NCBI RefSeq assembly: GCF_000482745.1
Contig: NZ_AXWQ01000004.1
Coordinates: 310,001-374,000, forward strand
Source of the DNA: Oleidesulfovibrio alaskensis DSM 16109
GTDB taxonomy: Bacteria; Desulfobacterota; Desulfovibrionia; Desulfovibrionales; Desulfovibrionaceae
Reading direction: 5' to 3'
Length of the DNA stretch: 64,000 bases
Shown here: piece by piece, positions 18,574-27,237 of the stretch
How positions within the stretch are numbered: the first letter of the stretch is position 1
How the letters are laid out: each line of letters opens with the position of its first letter
Made by a program: the position numbers and the translations under genes
The notes under the pieces: generated by a model
The model's database searches: none
What the model saw: only the letters and a program-made list of their open reading frames with translations
What the model was told of the DNA's origin: nothing

Positions 18574-18714
18574 ATGGAAAACAGAACTCTTACTTCCGGT
18601 CCCGGCAAAGATTCCTGCAAAATGGCCACTCTGCCCCCCGCAACTCTGGCCTCCGGCCCCGGTAAAGACAGCTGCAAGATGGCCTCGCTTCCTTCGCACT
18701 CTGCCTGCGAATAA
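18574..18714 (+). CDS. 46-residue two-repeat peptide, candidate YcaO substrate (RiPP precursor-like)
   Basis: The frame starts at an ATG preceded by GGAG at eight bases and encodes 46 residues. It holds two copies of SGPGKDSCKMA followed by T/S-LP, at about residues 8-21 and 27-40, and ends HSACE. Across the 11 identical repeat residues, five codons differ only synonymously between the copies, including Ser TCC versus AGC, which argues that the peptide sequence itself is under selection. It is followed 20 bases later by a textbook terminator and preceded by a structured leader, as expected for a highly expressed small gene. Each repeat offers Ser-Cys and a Lys-Met pair that a YcaO enzyme could modify or that could bind metal. 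Function is inference from neighbourhood; the coding call is strong. Confidence 0.8.
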   Translation: MENRTLTSGPGKDSCKMATLPPATLASGPGKDSCKMASLPSHSACE

Positions 18715-18734
18715 TCCCCCCGCACCAATTATCA

Positions 18735-18759
18735 GGCGGCCTTCGGGCCGCCCTTTTTT
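18735..18759 (+). terminator. Terminator after the repeat peptide
   Basis: GGCGGCC-TTCG-GGCCGCC with a T-run; an ideal intrinsic terminator with a stable tetraloop. Confidence 0.95.
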
Positions 18760-18956
18760 ATGCCCCTCAAAATCAGCCACTGTCCGCAAAAGACCGCACT
18801 TTTCCCCCCCTGTTGCGCACGGCATCTGCAGCGGGTCTTTCCGTCTCCGGCACCCGTGCCTGCCTCCGGTATTGTACCGCGTCTCCCGCGGTTGTTGTGT
18901 ACTGCACTTGCGCAACATGACAGCCTTACGGCGGCATGATTTGCGCGCTGCCGTTA

Positions 18957-18988
18957 TTGACAAAAAAACATACCAGATGGTATGTTTT
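18957..18988 (+). promoter_or_regulatory. tetR-smr promoter with palindromic operator
   Basis: TTGACA (18957-18962) and TATGTT (18981-18986) are 18 bases apart. A perfect 10-bp inverted repeat with half-site AAAACATACC (18965-18974), centre AGAT, second half to 18988 covers the spacer and -10. This is the standard layout for TetR autorepression. The remaining sequence from 18760 to 18956 shows no feature. Confidence 0.75.
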
Positions 18989-18991
18989 GCC

Positions 18992-19558
18992 ATGGCAATA
19001 GCTCACCGCAAAAAAAAAGAGCCAGAAAAAGTCCGGCGCGCACTGCTGGACTGCGCTGCCGCCATTGCTGTTTCCAAGGGTTTTTCAGGACTTACAGTAC
19101 AAGCTGTGGCAGATGGAGCCGGAGTGACCAAGGGCGGCTTTTTTCATCACTTTCCCAGCAAGCAGGCCCTGATGGATGAAGTATGCGCGGAACTCCTGCG
19201 CTCCATTGATGCCCTTGTGGACGAATATATGGCGCAGGAACCGCAAGGGTACGGTGCATTCACCCGCGCGTATGTACAGGCCATACTCACGCCGGCAGAA
19301 AAAAGCAGCCCGTGGGTTTCGCTTTCCGTGGCGCTGGTGGCCGACCCGCAGCTGCGGTCGCTGTGGACAGGCTGGCTGCAACAGCGGCTGAACAGACACC
19401 GCCAGACAGACAACCATGCCGCGCTGGCCTTTGCCCGCTACGCGGCAGACGGCATCTGGCTGGAAGACCTGATGCTGGGCAAAAAGCGTTCAGCCGGTGA
19501 AACAGCCAGACTGCAGAAACAGCTGCTGGCGCTCATAGACAGGAAACAGGAAGCATGA
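18992..19558 (+). CDS. TetR-family repressor
   Basis: A 188-residue protein with an N-terminal TetR helix-turn-helix: ALLDCAAAIAVSKGFSGLTVQAVADGAGVTKGGFFHHFPSKQALMDE. The C-terminal part is a ligand-binding helical domain of the usual length. It should repress its own operon by binding the palindrome directly upstream. The ATG at 18992 falls where transcription should begin (six bases past the -10), so the mRNA may be leaderless; the in-frame ATG at 18977 would lie inside the promoter. It overlaps the efflux gene by four bases (ATGA). Confidence 0.92.
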   Translation: MAIAHRKKKEPEKVRRALLDCAAAIAVSKGFSGLTVQAVADGAGVTKGGFFHHFPSKQALMDEVCAELLRSIDALVDEYMAQEPQGYGAFTRAYVQAILTPAEKSSPWVSLSVALVADPQLRSLWTGWLQQRLNRHRQTDNHAALAFARYAADGIWLEDLMLGKKRSAGETARLQKQLLALIDRKQEA

Positions 19559-19899
19559 ATCCTACAGTAACATCATACGCGGCACTGGCTCTGGCCATCG
19601 TGGTTGAGGTCATCGCCACGTCTGTGCTGCCGCACACAAGAGAATTCACCCGCCCGTGGCCCACGCTACTGGTGGCAGTGCTGTACGCCACGGCGTTCTA
19701 TCTGCTGACCATTGTCACCCGTGCCGTGCCCATAGGCATTGCCTATGCTCTCTGGAGCGGCTTCGGCATCGTACTCATTGCCGCGGTCAACTGGCTCATA
19801 TTCCGGCAGCGTCTCGACACGCCTGCCATCATAGGACTGGGACTGCTCATATCGGGCATTGTGGTCATCAACGTTTTTTCTAAAACCGTCTCTCACTGA
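19555..19899 (+). CDS. Small multidrug resistance (SMR) efflux protein
   Basis: The 114-residue protein has four transmembrane helices. The essential membrane Glu is at residue 18 (AIVVEVIATS), followed by PIGIAYALWSGFGIVLI and IVVIN typical of EmrE/SugE/Gdx proteins. It works as a dual-topology dimer exchanging protons for cationic or guanidinium compounds across the inner membrane. Control by the adjacent TetR regulator suggests drug-inducible expression; the substrate is not predictable. Confidence 0.93.
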   Translation: MNPTVTSYAALALAIVVEVIATSVLPHTREFTRPWPTLLVAVLYATAFYLLTIVTRAVPIGIAYALWSGFGIVLIAAVNWLIFRQRLDTPAIIGLGLLISGIVVINVFSKTVSH

Positions 19900-20010
19900 C
19901 AACGCGCGCCAGACAGCCGGCCGGTGCTCCCAAAGGCACTCCGCACTGCTACACTCCATCCATCCGGCACAAGGCGTCCCCCCGGCACCGGCATCTGCTG
20001 CAGCGCACGC

Positions 20011-20046
20011 CAAAAACCCCCTCCGCAGACATCTGCGGAGGGGGTT
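20011..20046. terminator. Bidirectional terminator between smr and the 878-residue gene
   Basis: A 14-bp stem AACCCCCTCCGCAG/CTGCGGAGGGGGTT with loop ACAT; the minus-strand side has a run of five T residues, the plus side a weaker T-rich tail. Confidence 0.88.
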
Positions 20047-20068
20047 CACTTGTTTTTACGGCGCCGTG

Positions 20069-22705
20069 TCAGCGTTTCTTTTTTTTCGCACCGCTGCTGC
20101 TTTTCTTGCCTTGTTCAAGTAACTTGTTACGTTTTTTATCAAAAACAAGAGTTGTACGCAGCGCGGCAAAGCCCAGAGCGGCAGTGCTCAGTATAAGAAT
20201 AAGCCCTTTCTGTATCTGCCATTTTTCCTTAACAAGCAGACCGGTAGCCCATTCCGCCCCGGCCCTTTCGCCGTAGTAGACAGAAAGAGGCAGCCCCACC
20301 AGAACCAGCAGCAGCCCCACCAGCTCCAGCCAGAAAAATGTTTTGCCAAGGATGAGCATGAACAGAGTGGAATCGCGGACAATACGCAGAAAGCGCAGTT
20401 TGCCTTCCAGCCCCTTAAGCCGCTCTTCTTCCGTTTCTCCGACTTTCTGCGCCTTTTTAAACGTCTCGGCCACGCCGAACTGTGTCTGCAACGCCCAGTT
20501 AAGATTAGCGGCACAAAGGTTGTAATCTTTGTTAAAATCTACCAGAACACGCGGAAACGGAAACCATGCGGCCTCGTCGCGGATATAGGCCAGCCGGTCC
20601 ATGTTCCGGCGGAAACGGGCTTTCAGTTCCTTCGTTTCCAGATTCACTCTGGCGTGCAGATCACGTTCCAGACGTTCGCGACCGCGTGACAGCGTGATGA
20701 AGGACACATAGTTATTCACCTCGCCCAATGCTCCCAGCTTTTCAGCACGTTCCAGAGCCGCCTTGGCAAAATCGTGTTCTTCGGGAAACCATTCATAAAT
20801 TTCAGTGCGCAGGCGCTGCAAGGCGGCGGACTCGTCGCCTGCCCTGCTTTCCGCCTCCAGCCACGGTCCGTTGAGAGCCGAAAGCAACTGGATATGTCCA
20901 CGCTCCAGTTCCGGATCCAGCAGCACGCGATTGAAAAAATGCGGATCGCGCTCGATGAGCGAATTCAGAAACCCCACAGCCTGCTCGGCAAAGCCCATTT
21001 TTACCTGACACACCCCCTGCCGGTAGGCGGCATCGGTCCAGCCCGGCGTCAGCCGCACCAGCTGCCGGTACAGAGTGTTGGCATTCTGGTATCTGCCCTG
21101 CGACTCCATCAGGCGCCCCTGCAAAAACTGATGATACGCCTGCAGCAAAGGCGAGGGTGACAGTCCTTCCGCCTCCCTCCACAAACTGAGAGCCCGTGCG
21201 TGGTCTCCGCGCTCCAGCGCCACAAAGCCGTTCAGGGTGCGCACCCTGAAATCCCGCGGAGCCTTGACGGCCTGCTGACCAAGCTCTTTGTCCACCGCTA
21301 TATGGTCGCCGGAAATAAACATCTCAAGCAGCGACCACACAGGACTTTCATCCTTGGGAGCCAGTTCATCCAGACCGGCCGGATAATCTTTGCCGCGGGT
21401 CAGCCACATGACGCGCATCATGCGCAGCTGCATGGCGCTGTTGATGCTGAATATGGCACGGGTGAGAATGCCGGGAATGCCATCCTGCCGCAGCGCCCCC
21501 GAAAGTGCTTCCAGACCGCCTTCGGCAAGCATGGAATCGATACTTTTGAAACCCTTGTTCATGGTTTCAAAATCCAGAAGCGCCACTTCGCGCCATATCC
21601 CCCTGTCCAGCGTTGTCAGCTGGCGCGACGGGCATTCGGTAAGCACGTGGTTTCGCAACCCGCAGTAAAAACAATGCGGGCTGTTACCAGTGACCAGCCG
21701 GTTGGAAACCTCCACCGGCAGCAGACCGGCGCCTGCATCGCCGTCTGCCGAAAGACTGACGTTGCACCAGTCGTCCATGCTGCTGTGATCAATGCTGAAC
21801 CGCACGTCATGCACCACAAAGCCTTCTCCCAGCAGATAGGCGTTGCGGAAGCTCATATGCGGAAAATCAGGAACCAGCTGGTCCCAGTCAAGCCGCATTT
21901 TCTTAGGAAGATCTTCGTTTATATTCAGCCCCTTGCGGTCTGCAACAGCAACCACACAAGGCCAGTATGCTTCGGGGTCTTCCTCTTTCAGGCGGGCCAC
22001 CAGCTGCAGCAGTTCCTTGCACCACGTGCGCAGCTGCCTCAGGTTGTCCACCGGAAACATCACAAAAAAATCGTGGATGATAAACTTGCACTTCAGACGC
22101 GAAAGCAGCTGTTCCAGATGGGTGAAGTATTCTCGCCAACCGGTCTGAAAAGCTTTTTCCACCGGATTGCCCAACGGCTTCAGCACCACATTCCAGCCCA
22201 GTGAAGACTGATAGGGCAAGCGGGGGTCTGCCGTCATGGTAAACCATTCCGCGGCTGCCAGCCCTGTCTGGGTACGCACGCTCTCAAACCGCAGTCCCGG
22301 CGTTCCCGTGCCCATATCCTTGGCACGCGAATGCACCCATATTTCAAATTCCTGCGGTGCTATGGCATTTTGCGCACGCAGCGTCTGATCTATTGCAACC
22401 GAAAGCTCGCGCTTGTATCCAAAAAGCAGCTTGGCGGGAATAACCTGACAAAATACGGCCAATGTGTTGAACTTGGCCCATATGGCAAGGCGGGCAAGCG
22501 CCAGAAAGGCGTCGGCGGAAAAAAAGAACCACAGAGCCTGATCGCGCTCGGAGGCAAGATGCATTCCGCCGTAATCCTGCAGGGTCTGCACCACGGCGGG
22601 GTTCAGGTCGCCACGCCACGAAAGCCACAGTCCCAGCCCGTTGGAAACCATGCGGCTTTCCTTAAACTCTGGCAGATGCCCGATAAGTGAAGCTAATTGC
22701 GGCAT
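20069..22705 (-). CDS. Large membrane-anchored TPR protein with CCHC zinc knuckle
   Basis: An 878-residue protein I cannot assign to a named family. The N-terminal 350 residues are globular; residues near 365 read CFYCGLRNHVLTEC, an exact C-X2-C-X4-H-X4-C zinc knuckle. TPR-like helices follow (QAYHQFLQGRLMESQGRYQNANTLYRQLV), then a charged coiled-coil-like part, two hydrophobic transmembrane segments near residues 775-850, and a strongly basic tail ending KKKKR. The C-terminus therefore anchors it in the inner membrane. The start at 22705 lacks a ribosome site; an internal ATG at 22651 has AAGGAAA eight bases upstream and may be the true one. It diverges from moaE with 37 bases between. Confidence 0.8.
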   Translation of the reverse strand: MPQLASLIGHLPEFKESRMVSNGLGLWLSWRGDLNPAVVQTLQDYGGMHLASERDQALWFFFSADAFLALARLAIWAKFNTLAVFCQVIPAKLLFGYKRELSVAIDQTLRAQNAIAPQEFEIWVHSRAKDMGTGTPGLRFESVRTQTGLAAAEWFTMTADPRLPYQSSLGWNVVLKPLGNPVEKAFQTGWREYFTHLEQLLSRLKCKFIIHDFFVMFPVDNLRQLRTWCKELLQLVARLKEEDPEAYWPCVVAVADRKGLNINEDLPKKMRLDWDQLVPDFPHMSFRNAYLLGEGFVVHDVRFSIDHSSMDDWCNVSLSADGDAGAGLLPVEVSNRLVTGNSPHCFYCGLRNHVLTECPSRQLTTLDRGIWREVALLDFETMNKGFKSIDSMLAEGGLEALSGALRQDGIPGILTRAIFSINSAMQLRMMRVMWLTRGKDYPAGLDELAPKDESPVWSLLEMFISGDHIAVDKELGQQAVKAPRDFRVRTLNGFVALERGDHARALSLWREAEGLSPSPLLQAYHQFLQGRLMESQGRYQNANTLYRQLVRLTPGWTDAAYRQGVCQVKMGFAEQAVGFLNSLIERDPHFFNRVLLDPELERGHIQLLSALNGPWLEAESRAGDESAALQRLRTEIYEWFPEEHDFAKAALERAEKLGALGEVNNYVSFITLSRGRERLERDLHARVNLETKELKARFRRNMDRLAYIRDEAAWFPFPRVLVDFNKDYNLCAANLNWALQTQFGVAETFKKAQKVGETEEERLKGLEGKLRFLRIVRDSTLFMLILGKTFFWLELVGLLLVLVGLPLSVYYGERAGAEWATGLLVKEKWQIQKGLILILSTAALGFAALRTTLVFDKKRNKLLEQGKKSSSGAKKKKR

Positions 22706-22742
22706 AATACAGTACTATCCGGAAATCGAAGGAGCATGAAAA

Positions 22743-23105
22743 ATGGATATCAACAAAGCCATCGCCGACCTGAAAAAAGAACCCGGTTTTGCCGATAACG
22801 TCGGCATGATTATGGTGCACAACGGCATTGTACGCGGCTGGTCGCGCAAAGACCACAGCAATGTGACCGCCATACGTATTACTCCCGACTATGCCCGCAT
22901 GGAAGAAATCCGCGCGGAAATGGAGCAGCGTCCCGGTATTTTCCGCATACTTGCCCATGCCATCGAAGGCGAACTGAAGCCCGGTGACGACGTGCTGTAT
23001 CTGGTAGTGGCCGGCGACATACGCGAAAACGTCAAAGCAGTGTTTGCCGAACTGCTGGACCGCATCAAGGCTGAAGCTGTAACCAAACAGGAAATTTTCG
23101 GCTGA
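22743..23105 (+). CDS. moaE: MoaE-like molybdopterin synthase large subunit, divergent
   Basis: A 120-residue protein aligning with MoaE: GMIMVHNGIVRGWSR corresponds to the G-VR motif, and IKAEAVTKQEIFG to the C-terminal lysine region. MoaE with MoaD inserts sulfur into precursor Z to form molybdopterin. It is about 30 residues shorter than the E. coli protein, and the conserved His-Arg pair reads Ile-Arg in AGDIREN, while the two active-site lysines appear kept. AAGGAG precedes the start. No other moa gene is in the window. Activity is likely but not certain. Confidence 0.75.
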   Translation: MDINKAIADLKKEPGFADNVGMIMVHNGIVRGWSRKDHSNVTAIRITPDYARMEEIRAEMEQRPGIFRILAHAIEGELKPGDDVLYLVVAGDIRENVKAVFAELLDRIKAEAVTKQEIFG

Positions 23106-23201
23106 CAGCTATGCAGACGGCTGTCCGCGGCGTCCGGTCACAGACGCCGCGGCAGCCTTTTCCGCACTGATTTATCATGCAAGCATCATACCTTGCGCTT
23201 T

Positions 23202-26200
23202 TCAGCCCTCTGCTCCCAGCAGGGTGATAATGGCAGCCAGCGGCAGTCCCACCATGCCTGAAGGCGCTTTCAGTTCTGCATCAAGCTCCATAAACGCTTT
23301 TTCCAGCAAAAACGCTTCCAGCAGCACCTGAACGCCTTGTTCATTTTCGGGCACCAGCCTGCTGCCGCCCACGGCTTCAAGATATGTGGTCATGAAAGCT
23401 CCTGAGGCTTCTATGCGCCACAAATCGGCCCAGGGTTCAAGAAACGCGCGGTCTTCGGGCCGGAGAACCGATTCATGCATCAGCACCGTGAGCACGGTGT
23501 AATGCACCGACCGTACCAGATCTGCCACATCGCGCAGGGGTGAACGCTTCAGCCTCCGTTCGGAAAGAGACTTGTCCGGCCTGCCCTCAAAGTTCACGAT
23601 CACATACTCTCTGCCGCTGCGCAGCACATTGCCCAGATGCAGGTTGCCATGCACCCTGATTTTCAGACAATCAAGTTTGCGCGTAAGAAAACCGCGCATG
23701 CGCCGCAAAGCTTCTTCGCGCAGTTCCAGCACCCGCGCAGCATCGTCTCTGGCCGATTCCGGCAGCAAAACAAGCGAACGTTCCAGACGGGTCAGGACCT
23801 GCTTTACCCGGCTTTGCATACCCTGATACACAGACCGTTGATACAGGGTGGAAAACGGCTCCGGAGCAAAAGCAGAGTCTTCAGAGCTGAACGCCAGCGC
23901 GCGGTGCAGTTCGCCCACACGCCTGCCCAGCAGCTGCATGCCGGCAAAATCCATATCGCCCATAAGTTCACGGTATTCCTGCGGCAAAGGTCTTCCGGCG
24001 GCTTCCACGGGAGAACGGGCATACAGCCGGGGACGGATATCCATCTCGCCCCGTGCGGCCAGCACCCTGTCAAAGAACCTGCGTACCATATCGCGGCACA
24101 TTTCCTGTGCGTCGCCCTGCGCCTGCACATATTCATGCAGCATGGCCACAGCCATGGACGATGTGCGCGACCGTCTGTACTCCACAACGCCCATATACGC
24201 GGGCACATGAGGATACCCCGCCTCTTCGGTAAGAAAGCGCAGCAGTTCCACATCCGGATTCACACCTTCGTCCATGCGGCGGTACACCTTGAAAAGCACA
24301 CTTTCACCGCAGACAACGCTGGTGGCGTGGATATGGGGCTTCCACAGGGCAGGAGCATCTTCGGCGCAGGCCGCCCGCACTCTGCCGCGGGTACCGCCGG
24401 CGGGGGCCACTGCCAGCTCGCCGTGCCTGCCCTTCACTGTCTGCGTGCGCGAGACAAGCTGCAGCAACGCGCCGCAACGGCAGCTGGCATCAAAGGATTC
24501 CACAAGTACGGCTTCCGGCGCGTCTTCACCAAAAGTGCACATGAGATGCACAGGCGCTTCACGCACCGTCTGCCGGGCAGGTTCACCAGCCAGCAACGAT
24601 ACAAGCATGCCGAACCATTCCGGCTGGCGCTCATGATACCGTGCTTCCACAATCAGCAACCAGCTGGGGGCACCCTTGCCGCCCACGGGCACCGCTTCCA
24701 GAATGACAGCCTCGCGCAGCTGCACGGCGCTTGTTCCCAGCAATCCGCGACGTGTCAGATAGCCGGGCAGAACTCTGCGCTGCAGCGCCTCGCGTACTTC
24801 CACATCAAGAAAACGCGCTCCGGACACCGGCATGAGCATAGGCGGCGAAAATAATCCGGTAAGCGCTTCCGCCGCCTCCTCTCTGCGCATGTGGAAAATA
24901 TAGTAGCCGTAAGGATTGAGCGTAATTGTATACGCCGGTTGCCTGACAGCGGGAAAGCGCGTGTTGCTGAAGACTTCCACCGGCCGGTAGCCTTCCCAGC
25001 CGCTTAAATCCAGCGAAGCTGCCTGTGCGTGCCGCGACAGGTTAGTCACCACCAGCACATGTTCTTCACCAGAGCTGCGCATGTAGGCAAGCACACGGGA
25101 GTTTTCCGGCCGGAGAAACGAAATGCCGCCCCGGCTGAAAGCCGTATATCTTCTGCGCATTGCGATGATGCGCTTCATCCACCACAGCAGCGAACTTTTG
25201 TTGGACTGCTGCGTTTCCACATTCACAGCCTCGTAGTGGTATTCCGGATCGATGACCACCGGCAGAAAAAGACGCTGCGGATTGGAGCGTGAAAAACCGG
25301 CGTTTCTGTCCGCACTCCATTGCATGGGGGTACGCACACCGTCGCGGTCGCCCAGATAGTAGTTGTCCCCCATGCCTATCTCGTCACCATAATAAAGCAC
25401 CGGTGTCCCCGGCATGGTGAAAAGCAGCACGTTAAGCAGCTCCACCCTGCGGCGGTCGTTGCCCAGCAGCGGGGCAAGGCGGCGGCGGATGCCGAGATTT
25501 ATCCGCGCACGCGGATCACGGGCATACATGCGGTACATATAGTCGCGCTCTTCGTCCGTCACCATCTCCAGCGTCAGTTCGTCGTGGTTACGCAGAAAAA
25601 TAGCCCACTGACACCCTTCCGGCAGTTCCGGAGTCTGCTCCATTATATCAATGACCGGATGACGGTCTTCCATTTCAATGGCCATAAACATGCGCGGCAT
25701 AAGCGGAAAATGAAATGCCATATGACACGAATCACCGTCGCCGAAATAACGGGCCGCGTCTTCCGGCCACTGGTTCGCCTCGGCCAGCAGCATGCGGCCC
25801 TGAAATCTGCTGTCTATGTGGCTGCGCAACGCTTTAAGAAAATCATGGGTCCGCGGCAGATTTTCGCAGTTTGTGCCTTCTTCCTCGTACAGATAGGGCA
25901 CAGCATCCAGCCGCACTCCGTCCACACCCATGTCCAGCCAGAAGTCGATGACCCGGAACATGGCTTTGTGCACGGCCGGATTTTCATAATTGAGATCAGG
26001 CTGGTGATGATAGAAACGATGCCAGTAATATGCCCGTGCCACAGGGTCCCATGACCAGTTTGAAGGCTCGAAGTCTTTGAAGATGATGCGGGCGTCCTTG
26101 TACCTGTCCGAGGTATCGCTCCACACGTAAAAATCGCGCTCTTCCGAACCGGCAGGGGCCCGCCGCGCCCGCCGGAACCAGGCATGCTGGTCGGAGGTGT

Positions 26201-26534
26201 GGTTGAGCACCAGTTCTGTAATGACGCGCAACCCGCGGGAATGAGCCTCGCGCAGCAGCTTGCGGAAGTCAGCCATGCTGCCGTAGTCGGGGTTGATGCT
26301 CATGTAGTCGGCAATATCGTAGCCGTCATCACGCAGCGGAGAGGGGTAAAAGGGCAGCAGCCACAGCGCCGTGACCCCGAGATCCTGCAGATAGTCCAGT
26401 TTTTCAATCAGCCCCGCCATATCGCCCATGCCGTCGCCGTCGGAATCATGAAACGATTTGATGTGCAATTCGTATATGATGGCATCCCTGTACCACTGCG
26501 GATCAAGGCCCGCCGGCTCAATCATAATGCTCAT
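23202..26534 (-). CDS. treS: Trehalose synthase (TreS)-maltokinase fusion with inactive-looking kinase half
   Basis: The 1110-residue protein begins with a GH13 TreS domain: GVRLDAVPYL (nucleophile Asp 210), LLAEANQW (acid/base Glu 252) and FLRNHDE (Asp 318). It interconverts maltose and trehalose. From about residue 690 a maltokinase (Pep2/Mak) domain follows. In active maltokinases and related phosphotransferases the catalytic loop is HGD-LHLG and the metal motif is DFEGEP; here they read HGNLHLGN (Asn 964) and VNFEGRP (Asn 981), so both catalytic Asp residues are Asn. The domain may bind but probably not phosphorylate maltose. GGAGG lies four bases before the ATG. The gene stands alone. 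Confidence 0.92.
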   Translation of the reverse strand: MSIMIEPAGLDPQWYRDAIIYELHIKSFHDSDGDGMGDMAGLIEKLDYLQDLGVTALWLLPFYPSPLRDDGYDIADYMSINPDYGSMADFRKLLREAHSRGLRVITELVLNHTSDQHAWFRRARRAPAGSEERDFYVWSDTSDRYKDARIIFKDFEPSNWSWDPVARAYYWHRFYHHQPDLNYENPAVHKAMFRVIDFWLDMGVDGVRLDAVPYLYEEEGTNCENLPRTHDFLKALRSHIDSRFQGRMLLAEANQWPEDAARYFGDGDSCHMAFHFPLMPRMFMAIEMEDRHPVIDIMEQTPELPEGCQWAIFLRNHDELTLEMVTDEERDYMYRMYARDPRARINLGIRRRLAPLLGNDRRRVELLNVLLFTMPGTPVLYYGDEIGMGDNYYLGDRDGVRTPMQWSADRNAGFSRSNPQRLFLPVVIDPEYHYEAVNVETQQSNKSSLLWWMKRIIAMRRRYTAFSRGGISFLRPENSRVLAYMRSSGEEHVLVVTNLSRHAQAASLDLSGWEGYRPVEVFSNTRFPAVRQPAYTITLNPYGYYIFHMRREEAAEALTGLFSPPMLMPVSGARFLDVEVREALQRRVLPGYLTRRGLLGTSAVQLREAVILEAVPVGGKGAPSWLLIVEARYHERQPEWFGMLVSLLAGEPARQTVREAPVHLMCTFGEDAPEAVLVESFDASCRCGALLQLVSRTQTVKGRHGELAVAPAGGTRGRVRAACAEDAPALWKPHIHATSVVCGESVLFKVYRRMDEGVNPDVELLRFLTEEAGYPHVPAYMGVVEYRRSRTSSMAVAMLHEYVQAQGDAQEMCRDMVRRFFDRVLAARGEMDIRPRLYARSPVEAAGRPLPQEYRELMGDMDFAGMQLLGRRVGELHRALAFSSEDSAFAPEPFSTLYQRSVYQGMQSRVKQVLTRLERSLVLLPESARDDAARVLELREEALRRMRGFLTRKLDCLKIRVHGNLHLGNVLRSGREYVIVNFEGRPDKSLSERRLKRSPLRDVADLVRSVHYTVLTVLMHESVLRPEDRAFLEPWADLWRIEASGAFMTTYLEAVGGSRLVPENEQGVQVLLEAFLLEKAFMELDAELKAPSGMVGLPLAAIITLLGAEG

Positions 26535-26677
26535 GCAGCCTCCGGTATGCGCCCGGCGTCATACCGCCGGACGATGCAAAGAGTTGTTTCATCATACCTC
26601 AACCATGCGGAATCGCAACCGGCGCATACAGCGGCAGTCAACCGGCCTGTCCCGCCTGTGTGTACCGGAGCAAAACC

Positions 26678-26706
26678 TTGAGCAATATGCGTCCATATAT
26701 TATATA
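26678..26706 (+). promoter_or_regulatory. Promoter of the nuclease gene
   Basis: TTGAGC (26678-26683), 17-base spacer, TATATA (26701-26706) in a long alternating AT tract; the start point would fall at or next to the ATG at 26712. Confidence 0.55.
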
Positions 26707-26711
26707 TAGGC

Positions 26712-27206
26712 ATGTCTATTTCTATGCGCGTTCTGCATATTGCCGCACAGCTATGCCTGTGGTGTCTTGCCGCTGCGGCACATGCCGGCCCCCTGCAATC
26801 TCCCGCGGCGGCTGTAATGCCCTACGCGCCGGCTGCGGCACGGGTCGTCCGCGTGGTGGACGGCGATACTCTGATAGTAGACATAGACACCTATCCTCCG
26901 GTTTTCGGGCAGGCCATTCCCGTGCGGCTGGCGGGATGCGACACGCCGGAACTCAACGACCCGGACCCGCGTCTGCGGGCTCTTGCAGTGGCTGCCCGGG
27001 AATTTGTCCGGCAGGTGCTGGGCGATGCCCCAGTGGAACTGCACGACATCGGTCGGGGGAAGTATTTCCGCATCATCGCCCGTGTGCGGGTGGCAGGGCA
27101 GGACCTGAGCACGCTCCTGCTGCAGGCCGGTCTTGCCGTACCCTATGCGGGCGGCAAACGTCCGGACCACAGCGTGCTGCTTACTGCCGCAACGGCCGCC
27201 CCCTAA
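26712..27206 (+). CDS. Secreted thermonuclease (SNase-like) domain protein
   Basis: A 164-residue protein with an N-terminal signal peptide ending AHA-G, then an SNase domain: VVDGDTLIVDI, VRLAGCDTPEL (calcium/active-site Asp and first Arg) and GKYFRIIARVRV with LSTLLLQAGLAVPY. It probably degrades nucleic acids outside the cytoplasm. No ribosome site of normal spacing precedes the ATG and the promoter is directly adjacent, so the mRNA may be leaderless. Confidence 0.88.
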   Translation: MSISMRVLHIAAQLCLWCLAAAAHAGPLQSPAAAVMPYAPAAARVVRVVDGDTLIVDIDTYPPVFGQAIPVRLAGCDTPELNDPDPRLRALAVAAREFVRQVLGDAPVELHDIGRGKYFRIIARVRVAGQDLSTLLLQAGLAVPYAGGKRPDHSVLLTAATAAP

Positions 27207-27237
27207 GCGTCTCTCCGTCACAACGACTCGTTTTTAT

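Noticed and set aside
18574..18714. Fortuitous small ORF between YcaO and tetR
   Set aside because: I considered dismissing it as chance, but repeat conservation with synonymous differences, ribosome site and terminator support a real gene, so it is kept as a feature.
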